Shown here: positions 1 through 7,605 of the stretch, one piece after another
Numbering within the stretch: the stretch's first letter is position 1
Layout of the letters: each line of letters starts with the position of its first letter
From: Flavobacteriales bacterium
Lineage (GTDB): Bacteria; Bacteroidota; Bacteroidia; Flavobacteriales; Flavobacteriaceae
Direction of reading: 5' to 3'
NCBI GenBank assembly: GCA_011524905.1
Contig: WTJI01000002.1
Coordinates: 1 to 48,074, forward strand
DNA: 48,074 nucleotides
The notes under the pieces: model-generated
Databases searched by the model: none
Seen by the model: only the letters and a program-made list of their open reading frames with translations
Told to the model about the DNA's origin: nothing
Program-made: the position numbers and the translations under genes

Positions 1-909
1 AACGTGGAAGAAACGATCTTTGAGCAAAATATTGTAGTACCGCTTAACAAAGACCTCTACATTATCGATGGCCCATATGTTGACGAAGACCTTTGTAAGC
101 AGTTGCCAGGAAGAATAGTTGTTGACGTCTTTGATAACCTCCAGGGTGATCTGACCTTCTATTACAATAATATTCTTGTTGATACAGAAGTAAACCGTAT
201 TAGTGATCGAACATTTACGTTATTGATTCCGCAACCTGTTCCCGATGCTGAGTTAAGAATAGTAAATGAAGAAGGGTGTTCTATCACTTCAGATATCATA
301 CTTGGTGTGGGTGATCCAAACTTCGAATACACTTCTGTAAACTTTGAAGCTTCCGGCAGTGTACTGGCAAGAGAACAGGTCACTTTTGAAAATACATCAA
401 CCGATCCGTTTAGCGTATCAGAGTGGGTATGGGGTGATAATACACCTTCTGAATTTGTCTACGTCAGATCAGAGTCCGTCTCACCAACTCGCCATGAATT
501 TGGAATTTCGGGAACTTACTTTACAACCCTAAGAATCTACAATGATATAGGTTGTTCCGAAGAAATTACGAAGCCAATTGTAGTCGGAAAAGGATATAAC
601 ATTCTTGTGCCAAACGTATTCTCACCTAACGGAGATTTGGTCAATGACAATTTCAAACCATTGTTCAGTGGATTCAGTCTTGTTGAATTTACCATCTATG
701 ACAACAGAGGTAATAAAGTTTATTATGAAATAACGCCTGGTGATGGAATACCAATCGAACCAGAAAACTATACCGTGCCTCTCGAGCTGAACGGATGGGA
801 TGGATCCAACTCCGGTAATTCTCCCTACTACATTTATACTGTAAGAGGAATTACATTGTTTGGTGAGAAAGAAATAGAAAGAAGTGGAACCTTTATCATC
901 TTGAGATAA
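1..909 (+). CDS. T9SS type B sorting domain protein, 3' end (partial)
   Basis: This is the C-terminal part of a large secreted protein; the reading frame is open to the left edge, so the true start lies outside the window. The last 100 or so residues form a CHU_C / gliding-motility-associated C-terminal domain (type B sorting signal of the type IX secretion system), seen in PNVFSPNGDLVNDNF, LNGWDG and the closing GTFIILR. About 85 residues before it look like a PKD domain (VTFENTS, WVWGDN, GTYFTTLRIYN). By family knowledge such proteins are exported to the cell surface as adhesins or enzymes; the function of the missing N-terminal part cannot be seen. The stop codon shares one base with the start of the PorP/SprF gene, so the two are probably co-transcribed. 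Confidence 0.9.
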   Translation, partial: NVEETIFEQNIVVPLNKDLYIIDGPYVDEDLCKQLPGRIVVDVFDNLQGDLTFYYNNILVDTEVNRISDRTFTLLIPQPVPDAELRIVNEEGCSITSDIILGVGDPNFEYTSVNFEASGSVLAREQVTFENTSTDPFSVSEWVWGDNTPSEFVYVRSESVSPTRHEFGISGTYFTTLRIYNDIGCSEEITKPIVVGKGYNILVPNVFSPNGDLVNDNFKPLFSGFSLVEFTIYDNRGNKVYYEITPGDGIPIEPENYTVPLELNGWDGSNSGNSPYYIYTVRGITLFGEKEIERSGTFIILR

Positions 910-1958
910 TGAGAAAACAGATTAAATTACTTTTGATAGTTTTCTTGGCAACAGTTGGATCAACTTTTGCTCAAGATGAATATGTTGTCAATCAAACCAA
1001 GTATACTCAAAAAATAAATACGAGTTATTTTGGTATGAATGAGTTGAATAGAGTAGGAGTGCTCTACAATTCTCTAAAAGTCAACAACGCCACTACCATG
1101 GATAATAAATATCTATTTGGTTCCATGGCTTTTCCAGATCTAAATTTTACCATTGGACTGGATCTGAATTCCTTTAAAATGCCCACAACTAATTTGACCC
1201 TGAATATGGCTAAATTAGCTTATGTATATACCATACAATTGGGTAACGAAACCTTTTTACTCCCATCCTTGTATGTAGGTTTTGGTGGAACCAGTATCAA
1301 TATTGAAAATCTTGTTTTTGAAGACCAGTTAGATACCGCAACTGGGTTTATCAATACAGAATCAATCGATCCTTTAGCTCAAATTATAGCCAATACCTCA
1401 TATTTTGACATGGGAGCTTCCTTTATTTTACATTCAGAGGATTATTTGGTCGGACTTAGTCTAAAACACTTAAATCGCCCTAACACTTCCTTTAATCGAG
1501 AAATACCCTACGAAAAACCCATCCAAATATCCCTTCAGGGTGGATATGAATTCAATATAAACCCCTATGAATTTCGTTATTTACCAAGGTTTTCTTACTT
1601 ATATACCTATGCGTCAGTTACTAAATTTGGCGATGCGTATTTCATGAGTTTTTCTCAAGATTTTCAATTAGGTGAGTTTTCATTAGGATTTGTTGAACAG
1701 GCATCTTTTATCAGTTTTTCAGATAATTCTCAGCAACAACAAATTGCCCAACAAGCAGCCTTGAATAACGTGGGATTAACGATAGGCTTGGCATTGGAGA
1801 ATTTCGACTTTGGAGTTCATTATAATTTCCCCATTCGTAAGACTGGTACAGTATTCTCTCCTAGTATGTTCGAGTTATCAGTAATATTTGATTTTAGTAT
1901 ATATCGAAGAAACAATCGCGGTTTGTATAAACGTCTCCAAATTGATAACTACTACTAA
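909..1958 (+). CDS. PorP/SprF family type IX secretion membrane protein
   Basis: The protein has 349 residues and a signal peptide ending near TFAQDEY. The mature part alternates short hydrophobic and polar strands typical of an outer-membrane beta barrel, including family-like stretches such as the region around PTTNLTLNMAKLAYVY and the closing FELSVIFDFSIYRR. PorP/SprF homologues typically sit next to genes with a CHU_C sorting domain and help present that partner on the surface. Here the ATG overlaps the adhesin stop codon by one base, which fits a dedicated partner. The 3' end overlaps the convergent M28 peptidase gene by four bases (CTAA). I infer an outer-membrane location; the partner assignment rests on context. 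Confidence 0.88.
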   Translation: MRKQIKLLLIVFLATVGSTFAQDEYVVNQTKYTQKINTSYFGMNELNRVGVLYNSLKVNNATTMDNKYLFGSMAFPDLNFTIGLDLNSFKMPTTNLTLNMAKLAYVYTIQLGNETFLLPSLYVGFGGTSINIENLVFEDQLDTATGFINTESIDPLAQIIANTSYFDMGASFILHSEDYLVGLSLKHLNRPNTSFNREIPYEKPIQISLQGGYEFNINPYEFRYLPRFSYLYTYASVTKFGDAYFMSFSQDFQLGEFSLGFVEQASFISFSDNSQQQQIAQQAALNNVGLTIGLALENFDFGVHYNFPIRKTGTVFSPSMFELSVIFDFSIYRRNNRGLYKRLQIDNYY

Positions 1959-3298
1959 TCTCTAAACACTGCGTTAGGGAATACGACTTCACTTTCAAAC
2001 CCATTTTTACCCACCGTACTGATTCCGAACAAAAAATTGTCTATGACAATACCATCGAGTGTATAGGAATCAACATCACCCACAAAACGACTAAACTGCC
2101 AATGCGGATGAGAAGTATCGCGCCAGTGAATCTTGTATCCTGCAATGTCTCCTCTTACTTTTTCCCATTTAAATTTTGCCGCTGGCTGAACGACCCCGCC
2201 GATACTTAATTTAGAGACTGCTGGCGGTGCCCATGCTAATTGGGCCAGTACAATCGCATTGACAGCTGTCAATTTTTTGGCATACTCAAAATTGACCCCC
2301 TCAAGAACATCTCCGTAGGCTATTCCATTTTCTAGGCGTATGTCTTGATGTTGTCTGTTATAATTTTCATGGGCCTCCATTATGCGTATCCCAGCATAAC
2401 CATAATCATTGAAAGGGCGGTGGTGCCCCCCACGCCCAAAACGGTCCAATCGATAAATTAACAAAGGATTCATTTCAGGCATATACGTTTTTGTAGCCGC
2501 ATAAACATAGCGCGCCAATTGCCTTGATATACCATCCACCTCTCCGCCGTAGAAACGTCTTGCACGCCGCTCTTTTTCAGTTTCTGTTACTGGGACAGGT
2601 TCTGAAAATATTCTAAAACTGCGGTTGTCTATGACCCCATCGACACCTTCAATATTTCCAATCATGTCGTTATTTAGTATACCGATAATCTCCCAATTTT
2701 CTTCTTTTGCTTTTTGAGCCATCCCTTTCCCCCCAAAAAGACCTTGTTCTTCACCGGCTAAGCCCAAATAAACAATGCTATTTTCAAATTTATATTGGGA
2801 TAATACTCTTGCTGCTTCAATGGTTCCAGCCATCCCAGATGCATTATCGTTTGCTCCTGGTGAGTCATCTGTATAATTCTTAGGGTCCGAGATTCGAGAA
2901 TCGATATCACCGCTCATGATAATATACCGATTTGGATATTTTGTTCCCCGTTGGATAGCCACGACATTATTTATCCATACGGGTTTAACAATTCGATCGC
3001 CGTCTTCAGGTACGTGATAGTTTTTTTGATAGCCTACCTCGAGACAATTATTACAGTTAACGGATATAGCTTCAAATTCTTTTTTGATCCAACGACGAGC
3101 AGCTCCAATCCCTCTCTTTTGTGACAGGGTATCACTGAGTGTATGCCGGGTACCGAAAGAAGCTAGCATTTCTATATCTGATGCTATTCGATCTGCCGAT
3201 ACACTTGCAATAATATCATAAATATCTTGCTTAGATTGGCTCCAACCAAAGGTGCAAGCTAGGAGAAAGGAGGTGAATGTAAATGTTTTCATATTCAT
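1955..3298 (-). CDS. Secreted M28 family zinc peptidase
   Basis: The protein has about 447 residues, with a signal peptide (hydrophobic stretch ending FGWSQ), so it is exported. The peptidase M28 core is visible: DSPGANDNASGMAG holds the bridging aspartate (about residue 151), AGEEQG the general-base/ligand glutamate pair (about 183-184), NNDMIGN a further ligand (about 211), and EAHENY the last histidine. At the first metal-ligand position, where M28 enzymes usually have HxD, the sequence reads GDIDSR, with Asp for His. The roughly 90 C-terminal residues look like a fibronectin type III-like beta domain. I chose the ATG at 3298; 3316 and 3292 are in-frame alternatives. It probably degrades peptides in the periplasm or outside the cell. 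Confidence 0.85.
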   Translation of the reverse strand: MNMKTFTFTSFLLACTFGWSQSKQDIYDIIASVSADRIASDIEMLASFGTRHTLSDTLSQKRGIGAARRWIKKEFEAISVNCNNCLEVGYQKNYHVPEDGDRIVKPVWINNVVAIQRGTKYPNRYIIMSGDIDSRISDPKNYTDDSPGANDNASGMAGTIEAARVLSQYKFENSIVYLGLAGEEQGLFGGKGMAQKAKEENWEIIGILNNDMIGNIEGVDGVIDNRSFRIFSEPVPVTETEKERRARRFYGGEVDGISRQLARYVYAATKTYMPEMNPLLIYRLDRFGRGGHHRPFNDYGYAGIRIMEAHENYNRQHQDIRLENGIAYGDVLEGVNFEYAKKLTAVNAIVLAQLAWAPPAVSKLSIGGVVQPAAKFKWEKVRGDIAGYKIHWRDTSHPHWQFSRFVGDVDSYTLDGIVIDNFLFGISTVGKNGFESEVVFPNAVFRD

Positions 3299-3372
3299 TT
3301 TATTGATGTATCGCATTTTAAGTATTACTATTTGTATGCAATATCTTTAAATCTGAGTTTTGTACTAAAATA

Positions 3373-3402
3373 AAAAAACCCGGACAAAGAGCCGGGTTTT
3401 TT
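3373..3402 (-). terminator. Rho-independent terminator after the acyl-CoA dehydrogenase gene
   Basis: CCCGG (3379-3383) pairs with CCGGG (3392-3396) around an 8-base loop. The stem is extended by six A:T pairs on each side, so on the minus strand it ends in TTTTTT. It lies 17 bases beyond the stop of the dehydrogenase gene. The A/T symmetry would also allow function on the plus strand. Confidence 0.85.
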
Positions 3403-3419
3403 GGCAATACATAAACCAA

Positions 3420-5222
3420 TTAAAAGCAATAAGAGCTTTTGTCAATTATCTCAGAAGCAATCGTACGTTTCAGTTGTATGACATTGGGAAGCGGCTGTGC
3501 ATTTGTTAAATGAGCAATCGCATGCAACATTTGTTGTTGTGTTTTACCTGTTGACATTGATACAATGGCCTCACGGGCTTTTCTAACGCAAAGCTCTACT
3601 GCCTCATAGAGGTAAACTTGACTCATTGCTATTTGATGCTGTTGGGCTGTTTCACCCTCGCGCTCAATATTTTTCACCGTTCTTAGAATGGATGATTCTG
3701 CCATGTAAGTCTCAATTAAAATATCAGACAAAGCCATCAATAGTTCTTGATTTTTATCTAATTCGGTGGCATATTTCTGAACTGCGGCGCCAGCCACTAA
3801 CAAGAAGATATTTTTTAAGTTTTGAACCATATTTAGTTCATCTGCCATCGGTCCAGTGTGGGAAGGAGCAGGTATATTTTCAGGATTGGCTAATTGTGAT
3901 CCAATTGACATGACTGGTCCCATCAAATCAAGTTGACCTTTCATCGCTTTTTTCAGAAGCATCCCCACTGATAACATTCTATTGATTTCGTTGGTACCTT
4001 CATAAATTCGGCCAATTCGCGCATCACGCCATGCTGCTTCCATAGGAGCATCTGCCGAAAAGCCCATACCACCAAAAATCTGCAATCCTTCATCGGCACA
4101 TTGCTGAACATCCTCCGAAAGTGCTACTTTCAATAAGGAACATTCAATAGCAAATTCTTCAACGCCTCTTAATTCCGCTTCTTGGTGACTTTTACCCGCC
4201 TCTTGTAAAGATTCAATTCGTGCTTGAATATCATGCGCAGCTCTATAACTTGCGGACTCTCCCACATACGTATTCGTTGCCATGCGGGCTAATTTGTCTT
4301 GAATGGCACCAAATTGGGCAATGGACGTTTTAAATTGTACACGCTCATTGGCGTACTGTACACCAATGGTAGTAGCACGACGTTGGGCGTCTAAACAGGC
4401 AGCTGCTAACTTGATGCGCCCAACATTTAACGCATTCATTGCGATCTTAAACCCTTCTCCACGACCAGCTAGCATGTTTTCAACAGGAACCTTAGTCTCA
4501 TTAAAAAATACTTGACGTGTTGAAGAGGAGTGGATTCCTAATTTGTGTTCTTCATCACCTAGTGTAATTCCGTTCTCCAAGTCTTTTGGGACAATGAACC
4601 CTGTAATATTTTTATCATCTTCTATACGAGCGAAAACAATAAACAAATCAGCAAATCCAGCATTTGATATCCACATTTTTTGTCCTGTAATTTTGTAGTG
4701 GGTACCATCGTCGGATAAAACAGCTTTTGTACGTCCTGAGTTGGCATCTGATCCAGCTCCTGGTTCAGTCAAACAATAAGCTCCAAACCACTCCCCTGAG
4801 GCCAATTTGGGGATGTATGTTTTTTTCTGTGCTTCCGTACCATAAAGTGTGATCGGAAGGGTGCCGATTCCTGTATGTGCCCCAAATGCCGTTGAAAATG
4901 ATCCTGTAGCACCTGATATATAGTCACATACAAGCATGGTTGATACAAAATCCATACCCAAACCACCATAAGCCTCAGGCACAGCAACACTCAAAAATCC
5001 AAGCTCACCTGCTTTTGCCATCAATCGCTGTGTTAGTGCGTAGTCTTTCTTTTCGAATTGTGCTCTGTTGGGGATAACTTCTCGATCAATAAATTCCTGA
5101 ACAGCTTCTTTCATCATCATTTGCTCCTCTGAAAAATCTTCGGGTGTAAATATTTCTTGTGCATCAAAGGACTTGATGATAAATTCTCCTCCTTTTGTCT
5201 TTGAGATTTGTGTCGTTTCCAT
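3420..5222 (-). CDS. Acyl-CoA dehydrogenase, long form with C-terminal extension
   Basis: This 600-residue FAD enzyme catalyses the first oxidation of fatty-acid beta-oxidation (acyl-CoA to trans-2-enoyl-CoA). The family signatures are clear: CLTEPGAGSDA (150-160) in the middle domain, QIFGGMGF (381-388), and RIYEGTNEINR with the presumed catalytic base Glu408. The 430-600 extension is a helical domain, as in the very-long-chain subgroup of about 600 residues, so a long-chain substrate is likely but inferred. It starts four bases after the MarR gene stop and ends in a strong terminator, so marR and this gene form one transcript, presumably under MarR control. Confidence 0.93.
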   Translation of the reverse strand: METTQISKTKGGEFIIKSFDAQEIFTPEDFSEEQMMMKEAVQEFIDREVIPNRAQFEKKDYALTQRLMAKAGELGFLSVAVPEAYGGLGMDFVSTMLVCDYISGATGSFSTAFGAHTGIGTLPITLYGTEAQKKTYIPKLASGEWFGAYCLTEPGAGSDANSGRTKAVLSDDGTHYKITGQKMWISNAGFADLFIVFARIEDDKNITGFIVPKDLENGITLGDEEHKLGIHSSSTRQVFFNETKVPVENMLAGRGEGFKIAMNALNVGRIKLAAACLDAQRRATTIGVQYANERVQFKTSIAQFGAIQDKLARMATNTYVGESASYRAAHDIQARIESLQEAGKSHQEAELRGVEEFAIECSLLKVALSEDVQQCADEGLQIFGGMGFSADAPMEAAWRDARIGRIYEGTNEINRMLSVGMLLKKAMKGQLDLMGPVMSIGSQLANPENIPAPSHTGPMADELNMVQNLKNIFLLVAGAAVQKYATELDKNQELLMALSDILIETYMAESSILRTVKNIEREGETAQQHQIAMSQVYLYEAVELCVRKAREAIVSMSTGKTQQQMLHAIAHLTNAQPLPNVIQLKRTIASEIIDKSSYCF

Positions 5223-5226
5223 AGGA

Positions 5227-5676
5227 TTAGTTTACATTTAAAGGGTGGTTTTGTTCTTGAGATTGGGAACAATAGTTGGTAATACAATCGATCACTTCAT
5301 AAAAGTGGTCAATCTTTTCTGTTGTTAATTCTTTAGAAATAGCTTCATTAAACTGAAGTACGGTTTGTTTTGAAAATTCTCTTTTTTCACGCCCAAAAGC
5401 TGTGAGATATATCAATACACCCCGACCATCCGAAGGATCAGGCTTTCTTTCAATCAAACCTCTTTCTTCCATTGATTTTAGTAGGCGAGAGATGCTTGTA
5501 CCCTCCATTCCCATTTTTGGTCCTAAAGCAGTCGATGGTGTTCCTTCTGCATCAATATTTAATAAGGCAAATCCGGTGGCCATGGTAGAATCAAATTTTG
5601 CCGCCGTGCGATTGTACATTTTACTTACAGCACCCCACGTGGCTCGAAGGGCATAATCAAACGTTTTTGTTTTCAT
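5227..5676 (-). CDS. MarR family transcriptional regulator
   Basis: The protein has 149 residues with a winged helix-turn-helix. The recognition region is PSTALGPKMGMEGTSISRLL, followed by the wing KPDPSDGRGVLIYLT, which carries the conserved DxRG motif of MarR proteins. It is first in a two-gene transcript with an acyl-CoA dehydrogenase and lies beside a long-chain acyl-CoA ligase, so it probably senses acyl-CoA or fatty acids and controls beta-oxidation; the ligand is inferred. The ATG at 5676 is preferred: an upstream TTG at 5694 lies inside the -7 promoter box, and ATG 5691 would be too close to it. Three tandem palindromes at 5709-5750 are candidate binding sites for this regulator. Confidence 0.9.
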   Translation of the reverse strand: MKTKTFDYALRATWGAVSKMYNRTAAKFDSTMATGFALLNIDAEGTPSTALGPKMGMEGTSISRLLKSMEERGLIERKPDPSDGRGVLIYLTAFGREKREFSKQTVLQFNEAISKELTTEKIDHFYEVIDCITNYCSQSQEQNHPLNVN

Positions 5677-5691
5677 ATCAAAATTATGCAT

Positions 5692-5699
5692 CAAATATA
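5692..5699 (-). promoter_or_regulatory. -7 promoter box (TATATTTG) for marR
   Basis: Read on the minus strand, TATATTTG matches the Bacteroidota -7 consensus TAnnTTTG and ends 15 bases before the chosen marR ATG. A second match, TAATTTTG, lies at 5679-5686 but only two bases from the ATG. I see no clear TTTG at the -33 distance; the repeats at 5709-5750 occupy that place. Confidence 0.55.
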
Positions 5700-5708
5700 T
5701 GAAATAAA

Positions 5709-5750
5709 ATTATGCATGCATAATAATGCACGCATAATTATGTATGCATA
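5709..5750. repeat. Three tandem 14-bp palindromic units, candidate MarR operator
   Basis: The units are ATTATGCATGCATA (5709-5722), ATAATGCACGCATA (5723-5736) and ATTATGTATGCATA (5737-5750). Each is centred on a GCATGC-like core, and the cores start at 5714, 5728 and 5742, exactly 14 bp apart. The first unit with two more bases (5709-5724) is a perfect 16-bp palindrome. A half-like copy (ATTATGCAT) lies at 5683-5691. The array ends 9 bp upstream of the marR -7 box, a position suited to control by the regulator encoded just downstream. The operator role is inferred. Confidence 0.7.
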
Positions 5751-5763
5751 GTATAATGCCATG

Positions 5764-5789
5764 AAAAAAGCCCCGCAATAGGGGCCTTT
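5764..5789 (-). terminator. Rho-independent terminator after the acyl-CoA ligase gene
   Basis: On the minus strand a GCCCC/GGGGC stem with a six-base loop, extended by a G-T wobble and A:T pairs, ends in TTTTTT. It starts five bases past the ligase stop and separates this gene from the marR promoter region. Confidence 0.82.
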
Positions 5790-5793
5790 AGAA

Positions 5794-7566
5794 TTAGCTA
5801 TAAATTCCGTCTACGAGCTCTTTGTAAATGGCATTGACAGCTTTCCTTTTGAGTTTCATTGTAGGGGTTAAGTGCCCTGCATCGATAGACCACACTTCTG
5901 GTGTGAGTTCAAATTTTTTGATTTGTTCCCACTGACCAAAGTTCTGATTGTGTTGATCCACATCTGCTTGGATAGCTGCAAGCAATTCAGCATTTTGGCA
6001 AACAGCACTTAAGTCATCCAAATTGCAATCAATGTTTTGTTCTTGGCACCATTCAGCGACATAATCGAAATTAGGTTGAATCAAGGCGGCAGGCATTTTC
6101 TGTCCTTCCCCAATGACCATGATTTGCTCGATAAAGAGGGATTGTTTCATCTGACCTTCAATCAGGGCAGGAGCTATGTATTTTCCACCAGAGGTCTTAA
6201 ACATTTCTTTTTTTCGATCAGTAATTTTCAAAAAGCCGTCAGCATCCAGCTCCCCAATATCACCTGTATGAAAATAATCACCTGTCATAACTTCTGCTGT
6301 TTTGGTCTCGTCTTTATAGTAACCCATCATAACATTAGGTCCTTTACAAAGAATTTCCCCATCATCTGCAATTTTGACTTCTACACCATCCATCACTTTT
6401 CCAACAGTACCAATACGAAAACCACCATTAGCCATTTCGTTTACTGATATTACAGGAGAAGTTTCTGTTAATCCATAGCCTTCACAGATGGTTATTCCAG
6501 CCGCAGTAAATACTTGCGCTAAGCGAGGTTGTAAGGGGGCGCTACCTGACGCAATCAGCTTCAAATTACCACCCAGGGCCTCTTGCCATTTTGAGAAAAT
6601 AAGTTTGCGTGCTATTTTGAGTTTAAACTCATACCAACTCCCATTTTTACCATAGGGTTGGTATTGTAAGCCCAAATCAACGGCCCAATAAAATAGCTTT
6701 TGCTTGATTCCATCCAATTCGGCACCCCGCGCATAGATTTTGTCATAAACTTTCTCAAGTAATCGCGGTACAGCAGTCATCATATCTGGCTGCGTTTCTT
6801 TGAGGTTATCACTGATCGTTTCTAAGGATTCTGCAAAATAGATACGCACTCCATTGAAATAGTATAGATACAAAATAGCCCGCTCAAAAATATGGCAGAC
6901 GGGTAAAAAGCTCAAGGCTGTTGAACTCCCAGGGTCAATAGGTAGTCTATTTGAGGATTGTATGCTATTGAATACTATATTGCTGTGGGTTAGCATCACT
7001 CCTTTTGGAACTCCTGTCGTACCAGATGTATAAATGATGGTAGCCAAGTCTTCTGTTTTTACAGCTGCTTTTAAATTTTCTACTTCAACTTGGTTGTCAG
7101 CTTTTTGCCCCTCATCTAGTAAACTGCTCCAGTGTGTGCATCCTTTGATTTCATCAAAACAAAAAATACCTTTTAAGCCTTTTACATTCTTTTGAACAGA
7201 AACCAATTTGTCGTAAACATCTTTGTCCGACACAAAGCAATATTGTGATTCAGAATGGTTGAGAATATATTCATAGTCTGAAGCTGCTATGGTTGGATAA
7301 ATCGGCACGTTGATTGCTCCCAACTGAAGAATACCCATATCTACGATACACCATTCTGTTCGGTTGTTTGTTGATATCATTCCGATTTTATCTCCGGGTT
7401 GGACGCCCATTGCCAGTAAAGCTCCGCTAATCTGTTGTGCTTGTTGATAAAATTCTTCTGAAGAGGTAGCGATCCACGCTCCGTTCATCTTAGTGTTGAG
7501 TGCATCAGGTCGTGGAAAATGCTCCCGCTGGTAACTCAAAAAATCAAATAGTCTAGTAATTTCCAT
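5794..7566 (-). CDS. Long-chain fatty acid--CoA ligase (AMP-forming)
   Basis: This 590-residue member of the ANL adenylating superfamily activates fatty acids to acyl-CoA using ATP. The P-loop-like AMP motif YTSGTTGVPKGV is at about residues 179-190. It is followed by GYGLTETSP, the TGDIGELDADGFLKITDRKK hinge region, and a C-terminal lid domain with TPTMKLKRK. The length fits the FadD / long-chain ACS group common in this phylum. The next genes downstream on the same strand are marR and acyl-CoA dehydrogenase, so it likely feeds beta-oxidation. A terminator separates them, so it is a separate transcript. It begins 39 bases after purL ends; I see no perfect -7 box in that gap, so read-through from purL is possible. 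Confidence 0.92.
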   Translation of the reverse strand: MEITRLFDFLSYQREHFPRPDALNTKMNGAWIATSSEEFYQQAQQISGALLAMGVQPGDKIGMISTNNRTEWCIVDMGILQLGAINVPIYPTIAASDYEYILNHSESQYCFVSDKDVYDKLVSVQKNVKGLKGIFCFDEIKGCTHWSSLLDEGQKADNQVEVENLKAAVKTEDLATIIYTSGTTGVPKGVMLTHSNIVFNSIQSSNRLPIDPGSSTALSFLPVCHIFERAILYLYYFNGVRIYFAESLETISDNLKETQPDMMTAVPRLLEKVYDKIYARGAELDGIKQKLFYWAVDLGLQYQPYGKNGSWYEFKLKIARKLIFSKWQEALGGNLKLIASGSAPLQPRLAQVFTAAGITICEGYGLTETSPVISVNEMANGGFRIGTVGKVMDGVEVKIADDGEILCKGPNVMMGYYKDETKTAEVMTGDYFHTGDIGELDADGFLKITDRKKEMFKTSGGKYIAPALIEGQMKQSLFIEQIMVIGEGQKMPAALIQPNFDYVAEWCQEQNIDCNLDDLSAVCQNAELLAAIQADVDQHNQNFGQWEQIKKFELTPEVWSIDAGHLTPTMKLKRKAVNAIYKELVDGIYS

Positions 7567-7605
7567 GCCATTAAATTACAGAAATTACGCTTTTATCAAA
7601 AAACT

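Noticed and set aside
5709-5750. Tandem repeats as a CRISPR array
   Set aside because: Units are 14 bp, palindromic and without spacers; no cas genes are nearby. An operator fits better.
6037-6447. 136-codon plus-strand frame opposite the acyl-CoA ligase gene
   Set aside because: It is a shadow of the real gene; no family pattern and no promoter.
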